A stretch of DNA of 54,500 bases from Cristatella mucedo (Eukaryota; Bryozoa; Phylactolaemata; Cristatellidae), in assembly GCA_009760855.2 (NCBI GenBank), contig WPIO01000011.1, forward strand, positions 1,558,001 to 1,612,500, written 5' to 3'. The first letter of the stretch is position 1, and each line of letters begins with the position of its first letter. A program made the position numbers and the translations under genes. Shown piece by piece: positions 1 to 10,699 of the stretch. The notes below the pieces were generated by a model. It ran no database searches. It saw only the letters and a list, made by a program, of their open reading frames with translations, and had not been told where the DNA came from.

Positions 1-35
1 ATATCGGTGAGTAGCAAAGAAGTATTGGTGAGCCG

Positions 36-191
36 TGATGGCACACTAACTAAGGTGGCTGCTTTTCAGGTCGTGGGTTCGAATCCAGCAGAGGGCGATC
101 CTTTGCTGCCGCAGCAAGTGGTGATGAAAGCCATAAAGGCTCTTCTATCGTTACACAAAAGGGGTTATTAAATCAGCTAGTATTTTTTCTT
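36..191 (+). repeat. SINE1 copy (tRNA-derived)
   Basis: The head carries a B-box-like GGTTCGAATCC (RNA polymerase III internal promoter) after a degenerate A-box region. The body continues through GCCATAAAGGCTCTTCT and ends in TTAAATCAGCTAGTATTTTTT. The same order of blocks recurs at least eight times in the window on both strands, so this is a dispersed SINE and not a tRNA gene. The 3' terminus is T-rich. Confidence 0.75.
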
Positions 192-730
192 ACACGTCTA
201 TAGGCAACCGAGCGTTTTGAAGGCTACCAGCTTCACAGCACTAACAATCGCAGTGATATTGCAGCTCCGAGGAAAAAGGATCCAACAATCTGCAAATCTG
301 TCTTAACGCAAACCACAAACTTCTACACAAACTCGGCAATGGAAACCACAAACCATGCTGTCCGAGGCAGTAGAACTCAAGTGAAGCTCCTTATTATAGC
401 CTCAGAGGGCAACGTCAGGCAAGCAGCATCTTCAGCTCGGTTTTTCTAAAGTCCTGAGCAAGACGACAAGCTGTGGACGAATTTAAGAAAAATGTACTAG
501 TGGCCACTAAGTCTAAATGCTCTGTCTCCGGCCACTAGCCGAGCACTAGACAGCACCACAAATAAAAATAAAGTACACGACGATCTCAGCTTGCTCTTTC
601 TCTCTCACAAACAGACACACACACACACACATACACACACACGCACGCACACACACACACTGACACAGACTTACACACAGAGAGACACAGACACACAGAC
701 ACACAGAGAGACACAGACACACACAGAGCC

Positions 731-790
731 TGAATAGAGATTAAGTTCTGCTACGGCACTATACAAATGAATTATATTTATTTTATTTTA
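731..790 (+). repeat. SINE2 3' end, first copy of the duplication
   Basis: TGAATAGAGATTAAGTTCTG, then GGCACTATACAAATGAATTATATTTATTTTA in order, is the 3' end seen in complete SINE2 copies at 49200 and 44148. Only the tail is present. It runs into CA repeat on both sides. A second tail lies at 1011-1070. Confidence 0.6.
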
Positions 791-845
791 TATTTAGACA
801 CATACACTCAGACACATACACACAGAGAGACATCACACTCACACT

Positions 846-942
<97 letters not shown>

Positions 943-1010
943 ACACACTCACACAGACTTATACACAGAGAGACATAAACACACAGAGAGACACAGACAC
1001 ACACAGAGCC

Positions 1011-1070
1011 TGAATAGAGATTAAGTTCTGTTACGGCACTATACAAATGAATTATATTTATTTTATTTTA
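1011..1070 (+). repeat. SINE2 3' end, second copy of the duplication
   Basis: Identical to 731-790 except for one base. It arose by local duplication, not by a separate insertion, because the flanking CA-rich sequence is duplicated with it. Confidence 0.6.
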
Positions 1071-1091
1071 TATTTAGACACATACACTCAG

Positions 1092-1142
<51 letters not shown>

Positions 1143-1867
1143 GACACACACACACAACACACACACACACTCACACACTACATGATTCGTCACCCACTTG
1201 CGGGGCCCTAGCAGTCCAGCTAAGGCTCCTACTCCAACCCGACCCTGAGCATCAACGATCGAACTTTCTAAGCAACCCTGGCATTGCACTGCAGTCTCAT
1301 CTGCGACTTCGGATTCTCTATGATCAAATAGTCCCGACAATGATACACGCACCGCCCTGGGCACGACACATGGGTCATCACATGGGCACGACACAAGGGC
1401 GGTATGCATGGGCGTTTGCACCGTGTCTAACTGTAAGCGACCACAATGCTCGAGCTCATTTAAAAAGTCTCCTAGCATCTTGGAGCGACGACCGGTGTGA
1501 GACGGCAGTCGAGCCATATAAGAATCAACGAAGCGCTGCCGTGGCAAAACGACCTCACAAACAGCAAGCGAGCGCAGCGCAGTCAGATTAGAGCAAGGCT
1601 TTCGGAGCTCCGAACTCCGAGATCCAGCGCTGCCCTACGCTTCTTCAACTTCGGAGCTGCTCGAAGCTCACATCTCACATAGCCTCGAGGTTAGGCACTT
1701 ATCAATCGCGGCGCTTCTAGCGAATCATGCGCAGACGTGGACACGGCGCCTTTGGCTCGGCGCTTCGTGCTCGGCCACGCGCACGCGCGCGCACGCACGC
1801 ACGCACATTAGGCTCCGGCAAATGGCTCGAGTTCGGCAGGGCGGCGGAAGCCTCCGCCGCCCTCGTC

Positions 1868-1896
1868 TGCGCGAGCCGCTCGCAGCGGCTCGCGCA
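1868..1896. repeat. Perfect GC-rich inverted repeat
   Basis: A 13-bp arm TGCGCGAGCCGCT and its exact reverse complement are separated by three bases (CGC). It lies in the CpG-rich block. No function can be assigned. Confidence 0.7.
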
Positions 1897-2629
1897 AAAT
1901 CCGGCGAGAATTGTCGCGAGCTCGGCGGCGCGCCGTCCTATTCCCAACGGGGCGGCGCGGACGGCGCGAACGGACGAGAGCTCGAAAGCGGCCGCCGAGC
2001 GAGAACTCGTTGCCGGTTCAATTGTGCAGGTGCAATCGAACAAGCGCAGTGCGAGGGCCGCGCGTCAGACTAGCAGCTGTCGCGGTACTTTCGCGAAAAT
2101 GCGCTGCTCTGGACCACCGGGCGTCATACATAAACGTCAAGTTGGCGAGTTGGACCAGCGGAACGAACGAGCTAGGCGAGAGCGCGAAACAGTTTGAGGG
2201 GTTTTCCGTAACTGCAACATGAAGATAGAGAGCGAGCAAGCAGCCCGGTCGCCGAACTAATTTTCTTACCTCAGCTAATACTTTACTTTGCATGACGTCT
2301 TTCCTATGAAAACACAAAAAATCTTTTACTCAAAGGAGATGCAAGTACCGACCGCTACGCGGCTCAGTACAACGGAAACATGGCCGGCCGCACAGCGGCG
2401 CACAAGCCGAGATCACGTGACGCCCCGGTCCGGCAGCGTTCCCCCTCCTTACTGGCTCGTTTCCCGTATCCCTCCCTACCGGCCTGCGGGTAACGGGCCG
2501 TCGGCAATGGCTGCCGCGCCGCCCTGTCTGCGAACGGCGCCGGTAGAGCCGCGGCCGTCCGCGACTCGTCGTCTGCGTTGGGCGGACGCGACTTCTGCGT
2601 GCGCCGATGTCGGCTAGGCGGCTGGAAAC

Positions 2630-2784
2630 CAATTTGAAACCGCGTCTTTGCGCCTGCCCGCATATTGGTATGCGCTGCGACGATGGCCCGTCCGTCCTTA
2701 TGCGCCTGCCGTTTCCGCCGGCGGACGAAGTCGTCTTCTTCCTCGGAGCTGTTCTGCTTGAGGAGCGAACTTATTGAGGATTGC
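2630..2784 (-). CDS. Weak candidate exon, unknown protein
   Basis: On the minus strand a T-rich acceptor (CATTTTTTTAG) is followed at 2784 by an open frame reading QSSISSLLKQNSSEEEDDFV and then a basic stretch with RRRKRQAHKDGRA. The acidic-then-basic composition is protein-like, but I recognise no family. There is no clear donor, so the 3' edge is arbitrary. It could equally be chance in GC-rich DNA. Confidence 0.18.
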
Positions 2785-2950
2785 CTAAAAAAATGAGCGA
2801 AGGAGCGTGCGCAACGGCGACTCGAGAGCACCTGGATACGACACGATGAGTCTAGAAAGGTTAAATAGTCTCGTCACTTGCTTTGACGGAACAAGAAGCG
2901 TGCGATATAAGCTTCGCTTCCCCTCCCCCCCCCCCCCCGCGAGATTAGCT

Positions 2951-2951
<1 letters not shown>

Positions 2952-3009
<58 letters not shown>
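2952..3009. repeat. (GA)n microsatellite
   Basis: A pure GA run of about 58 bp on the plus strand, preceded by a C-homopolymer around 2924-2938. A second GA run follows at 3137, with a SINE2 fragment between them. Confidence 0.95.
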
Positions 3010-3011
<2 letters not shown>

Positions 3012-3042
3012 GGACCACACGCGATCATAATCAAATAACGTG

Positions 3043-3134
3043 GCTCCGAAGGGTTAGGCGCTCGTCATTGACCGTCGAGGTCGTGGGCTCGAGCCCTTCC
3101 AAGTTCTCTTAGGGCGCTATGTAACCGAAGTACG

Positions 3135-3136
<2 letters not shown>
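3043..3136 (+). repeat. SINE2 copy, short
   Basis: GGTTAGGCGCTCGTCATTGACC is followed by the B-box-like GTCGTGGGCTCGAGCCC and TTCTCTTAGGGCGCTATGTA, the SINE2 layout with part of the body deleted. The element sits directly between two GA microsatellites. Confidence 0.6.
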
Positions 3137-3207
<71 letters not shown>

Positions 3208-3230
3208 GAGGAGGAGGAGAGAAAGAGGGT
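3137..3230. repeat. (GA)n / (GGA)n microsatellite
   Basis: GA repeat to about 3204, then GGA units and a purine-only stretch to about 3243. The minus-strand frame through it encodes only Ser-Leu runs. Confidence 0.95.
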
Positions 3231-3244
3231 GAGGGAGGGAGAGA

Positions 3245-3795
3245 ACAGCAGTCCCGGCACGGAGCCTCCTGGCTCTGCTGCTACGCGATAGGCAAGAGCA
3301 GCAGCAGAGCCACTGCAGCGCTTACTCAACGCAGGCCCTTGCAACCGTCAACCTGAGAACTCCTCCGTTGGATTAACAATTTCGCCGAATAGGAGCCAAT
3401 GAAACTTTCCGCTATGCCCAGTCCAAGTAACTGCGTCTGCTCAGTCGAGTAAGAGATTTCGGAAGCAACAATAAGTCCTCCTCCTCCGAGGACCAGGCTT
3501 GTTCCATTCACTTAACAGCTTTGATCGGCAATTACTCGAATCCTTTTCGTTTTTTAACTAATCTGGGCAATGGAATCCGGGTGGCCATGATTGCCCTGCA
3601 TTGGGCAATCAGGATTGGTGAAGCAATGTGTGCTGCTGATTTCAGCAGCTGGAATAAACCGTCAGACAGATATGTACGTCCGCAGTCACGCTTTTTCAAC
3701 CTTACAGTTGATTAATGAAGTTCTTAAAATTGATTCGCCAACTGGCTTGCAATCGACAATACATAGTCAATCGGTCGTTTCTCATTTTGCCTGAC
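3245..3795. other. Intergenic, nothing recognised
   Basis: No repeat family, RNA gene or conserved coding sequence could be recognised. Short open frames of 60-75 codons are present on both strands without protein-like conservation. Confidence 0.4.
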
Positions 3796-3799
3796 TTGA

Positions 3800-5330
3800 C
3801 TGTCTATCAGCGGGCATATGAGGACCGAAGTAGATCGTACCAATCAATCCTAGCAAAGGCCAAGTCTAACCTCTATAAAAAGAAACATCGTTGAGTCACA
3901 GATGCACAATCCAAAAACGCTGATGTCGACGATCAACCGTCTCCTCAACCGCTCCTAGATTAGCTCATTACCTAATGATCCTTGTGGCGATCTAGCCGAT
4001 CGCTTCTTTGTCAACATGATAGACGAGATCAGGGAGTTCTTCCTTAGGATGGCAGCATCCCCCTGAAATCCCGTTCCTCAATTCTATGCAGCACCTCAAT
4101 GTCTACATTCAAGGAGGCCACACGAGCGACCTCATCTTTAAGTTTATATTCCAATCAAAGGAGACATCATTAATATGTCATTAGCCTCAGATCATGTCCC
4201 AGCATCTTTCAAAAAGGCTGTAGCCTTGACATCTGAACTCACTGCTTGCTGGCCTACCGGCACGTGCTATCAGGCGCTTACAGCTGGTGCAAAACTCTGC
4301 AGCTACGCTTGTTTGTCGTGAGCATCGTAGTTGCAGCATCACACCTTTTCTCGCCGACCTGCACTTGACTACCAGTCAAGCAGCGGATAGACTTCTAGGT
4401 TGTATCGCTCCTTTTTAGGTCCCTTTATTCTTTGGCTCCAGCCTAGCTATCAGATCTACTGCCCCACCAGGTCAAGCATTGTACCAGCTGCTTTTCGGAA
4501 TCTAACTGTTTACCGATACCTCGCACAAACCTCATATCTTTTGGAGACCGTACATTTAGTTCATATGCTCCCAAAGCCTGGAACTCACTCCTGACTTGCG
4601 TCACAACATCCCCTGATACTATCGATCACCGAGTCCTTCTTGGACGCCTTTAATCTCGCCTGGGCATCACTGGCGCTGCATTGCAATGGTTCATGTCCTA
4701 TCTCAGTGGGAGACTCCAGAGTATTGATGTGAATAGATAAAGATCATCCGAGGAATCTCTGAAATCTGGTGTACCTCAGGGCTCTGTGTCTGCTCCCGTT
4801 TTTTCACGGTTTACACTCTTCCTCTTGCCAATGTGATTGCCATTCACAGTTTAGGCTTTCACTTGTATGCAGGTGACACTCAGGTGTACCTTCTACTGCA
4901 GGCGCACCTTTGCTTTGATCCCTTCCAGCTCTCCAGCACGTCGAATTCTCTTAACTGCTTTGGTGCATGTATTGATGACATCCGCACACGGATGGCAGCA
5001 AACTTTTTTAAATTGGATGATTATAAATATTAACTGACTAGTTATTGGCGAACCAAGTGTGACTTGGATATTGAAAAGCCTAACGCTGAAAATCGGCTCT
5101 GCCAGTATATCTTCTGGTGAATCTGCCCGAAATCTAGGTGTCTTATTCCGAAGTGACGTTTCATTACAGTCTAATAAAAGATCACCCTGGTTCTTGTGGT
5201 GACGATCACATCAGCTCCACAGTCATGTCTGCCTATTTTCAGCTACACAATATTGCTATAAAAAAATTCGGTCGTGCGTAGAGAGGAATGCCAAATTCAA
5301 GCTGTTTCATGCATTTGTGGACATCCCATT
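3800..5330 (+). mobile_element. LINE-A (L2/CR1-like) copy with scrambled order
   Basis: Three LINE-A segments lie on the plus strand, but not in normal order. 3800-4220 encodes the stretch before the reverse transcriptase (LMSTINRLLNRS-like, then SLASDHVPASFKKAV). 4224-4610 encodes the C-terminal region (RRLQLVQNSAA-like; FTPFLADLH-like). 4612-5330 encodes the palm that should lie between them (DTIDHRVLLG, LGITGAALQWF, GVPQGSV, and DTQVYLL where other copies have YADDTQLY). Stops and frameshifts are frequent, so it is dead. Either an internal deletion plus a second insertion, or a rearrangement, explains the order. Confidence 0.75.
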
Positions 5331-5837
5331 TGAATTCACCTGCCGCCACAGCGAGCCGAGAGACCTTACGAATGAGCCCAATTTACGCGAACGTGACCAA
5401 GCGGTTAGGCGCCCCAGGCCGTCCGCTGACGAAGTGGCTCTTTATTTTAATTGCACTTCGGAAAAGGTGACGATAATTACTAGCGACTGGCAGTGCTAGC
5501 GTGGTCTCAGTAAATTCTTATTGGAACAATTGGCTGCCAGCGGGGAAACCGTAGAGAGCTTTCGAGAACAGTCTGTGCGTCAACCAATCGGACTCGGGCC
5601 TGCAAGTGGGGTGGAAGTGGGGCCGCTCGCATCCTCCCCACGCTGTCGCTGAGCGGCCGGTTCATGCGTGCGCCGCGTTAATTCCAGCCGAGCCTTACTT
5701 CGCTGGCTGACGTCCAGGAAGCCGTCGGAGAAGCTCTCGGCACATCCTTTCTGACCGAGACCAGTATCAAAATTTCTACAAACTAGTCTCTACAAGGACT
5801 TTCTATGAGGAAATAGGCTGCGCATGTTTATAATCGT

Positions 5838-6016
5838 CTAGCTGCTAGGCTGTATGTTCGCTTTGCGGAGCGAAGTGGGCATTTTTCCTGTTGCCCTCTT
5901 GTACTGTTCGTGCTGCATCGCCGACTCTGACTGATCGTAGGCCTGGTATAAGATGCGTATAACGATGTTCCGGCATGGGATAACGTGGGCATCCTCGGCA
6001 AGAACCAATGGCACGC
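5838..6016 (-). CDS. Weak candidate exon beside a LINE tail
   Basis: On the minus strand a frame opens after CATTATGAACGCAG and reads GVPLVLAEDAHVIPCRNIVI, then RILYQAYDQSESAMQHEQYK, and stops at 5838. The composition is protein-like, but I do not recognise a family. Upstream on the same strand it abuts the (ATT)n tail of a LINE-A remnant (6028-6125), the same arrangement as at EXOSC7 exon 6. It may instead be chance or an older mobile-element fragment. Confidence 0.22.
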
Positions 6017-6027
6017 CTGCGTTCATA

Positions 6028-6125
6028 ATGATAATAATAATAATAATAACAATAAGAGTATATTTTTATTGCACCCTCAGAGAACTTAATCTCTTTCTAA
6101 GCAGCTTACGTATGCTGCAAAGGAA
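6028..6125 (-). mobile_element. LINE-A 3' end fragment
   Basis: Read on the minus strand it ends TTTGCAGC..., then AAGAGATTAAGTTCTCTGAGGGTGC and (ATT)n, the LINE-A terminus. The outer hairpin arm is degraded (AGCTGCTTA). It is heavily 5'-truncated. Confidence 0.7.
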
Positions 6126-6289
6126 GCGCGATTGCGACACTTCCGGATTGCTTTCTCGAGTGGGATGGGGTTAAAGCCCAGCCCCCCCCCGTCTACGGTT
6201 AGGAGCACAGAGTGGGTCGCGCCGCCGGAAGGGGTGAGAGCCGGGCCTTAGGATCCGCGGAAGGCCACCCGGAAACAGTGCGAGGAGGT

Positions 6290-6655
6290 ACGGTGGATCA
6301 ATAAATTAGCTGTTCCATTCATCCGCTTAAAGACCGTTGGCGACAGAAGCTTTTGCTCTGCAATTCCTAGACTGTGGAACTCGCTTCGACAATTCTTGCG
6401 CAGCGACAACTACTCTCCTGCTGCCGATTATGGCTCATCCTTTTCAGCGGTCTTGAGCTGCTACTTCCATGCTACTCACTATCTCAACTGCTCTCCTGAC
6501 TTTGCTATGCGTCCCACTTTCTCTTTGTTGCGTGAGATGAAGCCTGTTGGCTATCGAATGCGTACCGAAAGCCACTTAGGCTGCGAGTTCGCTCTACACA
6601 ACTCTCCTGCGTAACACCCACAAAGTCTTTGTGGAGTTGCTGACGGAGATACATC
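6290..6655 (+). mobile_element. LINE-B C-terminal/3' fragment
   Basis: Starts at AATAAATTAGCTGTTCCATT and continues through codons resembling the conserved LINE C-terminal block (GDRSF..., LWNSL). The non-coding end runs to CACAAAGTCTTTGTGGAGTT. Matching copies lie at 12730-13163, 39150-40640 and 42555-42775. It is 5'-truncated and non-coding now. Confidence 0.7.
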
Positions 6656-6725
6656 ACATTGCATTACAGCCATTAAGGCTCTTCTGACGCTATGCAAATG
6701 AGGCTGTTAAATCTGCTCATATTTA
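6656..6725 (+). repeat. SINE1 3' end
   Basis: GCCATTAAGGCTCTTCTGAC, CTATGCAAATGAGGCTGTTAA and ATCTGCTCATATTT match the SINE1 tail. It follows the end of the LINE-B fragment without a gap. This is either a nested truncated insertion or a hint that SINE1 and LINE-B share a 3' end. Confidence 0.55.
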
Positions 6726-7394
6726 CTGGGCTTAGAACGCGGCTGCCACGGTCATTTGAACTAGAACAGGATTTATCAGTGGCCTGGTGACAAAAGCAAA
6801 GTTTAATGCTATTAATGGCCACTGTATGTATTTTTAAGGCTTCTCACTCAAGAAGTAATACGACACATGATAACAAAATTGTGCCATTGAATACTTCCAT
6901 AGTATAGCTGAAAAAATTAAACTGCGCGTATAAAGCTACTAGCACCAACCCGCTGTCACGAGTAAATTGGGCATGTTTGGAAGGAAGGGCTCTGCTCCCA
7001 GCTTGTTACGCTATCGTTTGTATCAGCACAGGAAAGATATAATAATGTCTAACGTAGAGTGGCTTAAGAGAACCAAATGTCTATTTGGACGTTTTATAAC
7101 TGGCAACAAGAGAAGCAATAGGCTCGGGTTAATAATGCAGGCCATCGTGCTTCGGTCGTAGTCTGCTCTTCACATTAATACAGGACACCAAAATAAAAAT
7201 GGCGCCGTGCTACATGGTCTGTAGCCTTTAGTTAGAAGTCGAATACTGTTCATTAAAGTCCCACTTCCTGCCACCTATATAGAGGTAAAGATATGAGATG
7301 CAGGTAAAGCTACCGGTACTGCTTACTTCTTGCTTGAGAGGACCGCCACTCGATTCACTCTGCTTACTTGCAGAAGAATGGTTCTGCGACAGTC

Positions 7395-7530
7395 AAGTGC
7401 CAAGGTGACCTCGCACCGACCAAGGTCGGGACTCGAGTTGCGGGCTCAAGCGCCGTGGCATATGCTAAGCGCCCGAATAGAGGTTATCTTGGGGCGCTAT
7501 ACAAATTAATTATATTTTATTTATACATTT
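7395..7530 (+). repeat. SINE2 copy
   Basis: CCAAGGTGACCTCGCACCGACC head, a diverged B box (GTTGCGGGCTCAAGCGCC), then AAGCGCCCGAATAGAGGTTA, TTGGGGCGCTATACAAATTA and ATTATATTTTATTTA. It is full-length in outline but diverged. Confidence 0.65.
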
Positions 7531-7917
7531 TTTGAAGCGCGTCGGTGTTCTACATCAGCCATATTGCGAGTGCCAAGATACGACTCGCCGTTCCTGAATT
7601 CTGAAGTGTAAAAACCGGCTATTGGATATAACCTATGGTTAGGCGGTATAGTAGTCTTTTAAAAGTCCGATAGTTTCGCTCTGGCCTTTGCCCCGAGGCA
7701 GAAGTTGAGCCCTAGCGATTGAGCTGCTCGGCAAGAGTTGTGCCTGAGGCTTGCCACGCTTCAGTGTTGCGGTGGGCGCCGTGCTTCTTACGCCGAACGT
7801 GGCAGGACTTGGATGACTGTAAGCGTACGTCGCTGTCAAACAGACTCTTCTATTCTCTGTGCAGTTGATAACGGACTTGTCTCACGGCTCGGGTCCTCTT
7901 GATTGCCGCAGCGCTCT

Positions 7918-8012
7918 GCTAATAATAATAATAATGCACTTGATAAAGCGCCCTAAGAGAACTCAATCTCTTTTTAGGCGCTTTACAGTTGCTGCAAAGG
8001 GACTGAAGGCAC
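7918..8012 (-). mobile_element. LINE-A 3' end fragment
   Basis: On the minus strand it reads TTGCAGCAACTGTAAAGCGC, the hairpin with TTGAGTTCTCTTAGGGCGC, then TTTATCAAGTGC and (ATT)n. It is severely 5'-truncated at about 95 bp. Confidence 0.75.
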
Positions 8013-8425
8013 GTCTGCGTGCCTCTCGGCGCTCCACCTCCACGAGTCGCCAGCTGCGTCTCTAAGGTTCAGCGCTTCGCTGGTATTTGTTTGTGCGCCG
8101 GCTGGGACGAGCGTGTCCCTACTAATTAAAGCGAAGTCGTCCTCGCGCGGCAAGATGGCGGCTAGCGACAAGTACTTCTGGGAGTGACGCGTGCGATAGA
8201 CGCGTAAATGCACCAACTGCTGCGGTTTCACTACTGACTCAGCGAAGTGAGTCGACATGCTGTAGGCTCTAGTTGCTCTATATATAATACGATCCGGTCA
8301 TGAATCGTATACAGAATCTACATGTCAACTACACATGTCCGACGAAATCGTAAAAATCCTTGAAACAGCAACGTGCTCGCGAACCCACCGAGGCACTGCT
8401 ACGTCCCTCAATAAGTGTCGTTCAT

Positions 8426-8626
8426 TTATTCAACTACGAGGCGAAAACGTCCGGGCGAAACGGAACTTCCGGCTTCTCTGGGAGCAGGTCGCCGCCGTCG
8501 ACATTCGCCGACCTCGATGCAGTCGAACTCGGATGTGTCATCCTCCTCATCGTCTGGCTCGTACTCGCCGTTGACCGGCTTTGGCCTTTGTGTCCACTTG
8601 TCGAGGCTCGAAACGTTCGCCCACAT
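8426..8626 (-). CDS. Candidate exon with acidic run, unknown protein
   Basis: A 66-codon minus-strand frame begins MWANVSSLDKWTQRPKPVNG, continues EYEPDDEEDDTSEFDCIEVG, and then turns basic. An in-frame stop lies upstream of the Met. ATCGAG|GTCGGC inside could be a weak donor. I know of no family. The acidic stretch and even amino-acid use make it more gene-like than its neighbours, but there is no independent support. Confidence 0.25.
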   Translation of the reverse strand: MWANVSSLDKWTQRPKPVNGEYEPDDEEDDTSEFDCIEVGECRRRRPAPREAGSSVSPGRFRLVVE

Positions 8627-8639
8627 TTTGGGGCGAACG

Positions 8640-10390
8640 CGTCGGCGCCGCTGGCGATGCTAAACTTCGAGCTTTCTTGCTAGCCACTGAAGGCGTCAGT
8701 GGCCTTTCCAATCTAGATGTAGCGGCCACGAAAGAGATGGTCCAGATGTCCAGGATCCTTCCTCGGGCCCATGATCAACACCGACGGCGAGTGCCATATG
8801 GAGAGAGCCCCCACCCACCCAGATTTGACTAGATCCTCCCAGACTAGGTGGACATAGGGAAGAACACCGGTCATCGGCCGATCAGCCCACAAGCGACTGT
8901 TTCACTAGCTTAAAAGAGTAAGTTATCTGAAATTTTTATATTCTACGCGTATAGCTGATTTTGGGGCTGTATGATACAGGTTCTATACACGCAGAACAAT
9001 TGCCAAGCATATATCTGTGATGTGTTTCTGCCTAGTCGTGTCCTGACATGGAGCCTGCTACACCTCGTGTGTAACAGTATCAAACCTAACTGCAGAGATG
9101 GTCAGGCCCAAGAACTCTTGGAAGTGTTCAGACCAATGAAAAAGGATTGCAGGTATCTATGAGAAATTTGATTCTGCATTATGGTAACCGTGGGCATGAC
9201 GATGCAGTTTGGGCAGTACATCGATCCACATACTTGCTGTTGGACGTCCGTGCCGTTTGAGACGCTCGAAAGGTATGGCTAAACACTTCTCACAACCTCA
9301 ACAGCTGCCGGCAGGTGGAACTCGCACATAAGTATCCGCTGCTGAGTCTTCACCTAATGTTGCCTCATTGCTAGCTAGAACAACAGGTCGTGCATAGCCA
9401 TCTTACAATGATGCCCACAGCCTTCGACTGTGTATTGCTGGTGACTCGCCTGGACTTACGTGCTTGCAGCACTGTGAACGCTTAACTGTAAGTGCTGCAC
9501 ATACAAGAACACGGGGCTAACAAAGCCTCACAAAGTTCCTAACATCATATGCTGACTTTCTTTACAATAGTAACAAAGTCCTTCTAACCAATACGAGCTT
9601 CATGGGACACACTGTCACAGGCCAGCAAAGTACTTTTGGACGAATCCGTGTGCGGTGCTGCTGAGGCAGTGGCTCACTCAGTCGCCTGATCAGAGCCTAT
9701 CGACTGGTGGTGGCCTCTATGCCTGGCCAGACAAGGGAAGGCATACAGGATCTTGGTGGGACAATGTCACGCACACATAACACGAGCTGGCTTTGTGAGG
9801 TCAATACATATTATCTCATGCTGCATATAACTTAGTATGCCTGGCATCGTAGCAACCCCCTACCCAATTATCCGAACACATTTGCAGCCACAGCAGCTCC
9901 GGCCACATTTTTCTTTACGCTGATTGTACATACTTCAGTCCTGTCTGTACACGGAAGTCACGTAAACGTAAGCCACAAAGAAAGTTCGATGGGAAATTTG
10001 CCCGTATCTAACTATGTTCCTTAGAAGATCCTGAATTAAAGAGAATAATAGCTCCGGATGTGTCCGAAGAGCTTCAAAGGATGATAGCAATTTCCGGATG
10101 AAACCTGCGGTCTCAGCCCACCATAGAGGGGACGAGAGAGGCTTTCACAGCAATGGAGCAGAAGGAAGCCGAGTAGAAAATACGACTGCAAAGAGAGCAG
10201 AGAGCAAGAGAAGCCAGCAATGGAGGAGGTGGAGGAGGCCACTGCTGCCAGAGTCCCACTGCTGCCAGAGCAGCTCCGCACAACTTCGAATACGACTCAC
10301 TATACAGCATGATGAGATCGAATGAGGCTCGGGAGCACTTTGCTGTCAAGGTGCAGCGCACACGCCTCACTCGTCACGAAGTCAATAACA
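8640..10390. other. Intergenic, nothing recognised
   Basis: About 1.7 kb of unique-looking sequence of ordinary composition. Open frames are short (60-85 codons) and none resembles a known family. No SINE or LINE motif was recognised. Confidence 0.4.
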
Positions 10391-10394
10391 GTAA

Positions 10395-10490
10395 GAGAGT
10401 GAAAGCAAAGTGCTTCACGACTCAGGGGTCGCGGGGTCGAATTCTGGCCCGGCAGTAGGCCGGTCGCAGTGGCCACGCCTGCGGACATCC
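10395..10490 (+). repeat. SINE1 head fragment
   Basis: CTTCACGACTCAGGGGTCGC followed by GGGGTCGAATTCTGGCCC resembles the SINE1 head at 29730 (CTTCACGACCCAGGTCGTGG, GGTTCGAGTC). The 3' half is missing. Confidence 0.4.
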
Positions 10491-10699
10491 GATCGGACCC
10501 GAATTGCAGTGCAACATATTTCACGGGCGTGAGCTAGTACATGCATACATACTGCTGATGGCGGTCGCTCGAGACTCGGGGCGTGCTCCCACGTGGCTAC
10601 GCCTAGCGGTGCAGTCTGTTCTTTCTTCTGCTGACGATTTTGCGCTTCCCACCGAGCTATCATCGTCCTTATTCGTTTGCAGCTACTAGCTTCATCGAC

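Larger units (their letters stand above)
599..1180. repeat. (CA)n microsatellite cluster containing a 280-bp tandem duplication
   Basis: Three CA-rich blocks (about 610-726, 848-944 and 1099-1175) alternate with two nearly identical inserts. The segment 731-823 matches 1011-1103 with one substitution (C at 751, T at 1031), giving a period of 280 bp at this end. The flanking ACACAGAG-rich parts also align, with an 8-bp length difference. The open frames here encode only His-Thr or Cys-Val runs and are not genes. Confidence 0.85.
1190..2950. other. Gene-poor stretch with CpG-rich core (about 1690-2640)
   Basis: No conserved protein was recognised on either strand. From about 1690 to 2640 the sequence is strongly GC- and CpG-rich, with a GC-rich hairpin at 1868-1896 and alternating purine-pyrimidine GCGC/ACGC runs near 1780. 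Such composition can mark a promoter. The overlapping open frames in four or more phases are a by-product of high GC. Confidence 0.4.

Noticed and set aside
767-1547. Open frames of His-Thr and Cys-Val repeats around the CA tracts
   Set aside because: They are translations of (CA)n/(TG)n microsatellites with no unique conserved part.
8153-8185. ATG with excellent start context (AAGATGGCGG) reading MAASDKYFWE
   Set aside because: Stops after ten codons and has no convincing donor; too little to call.
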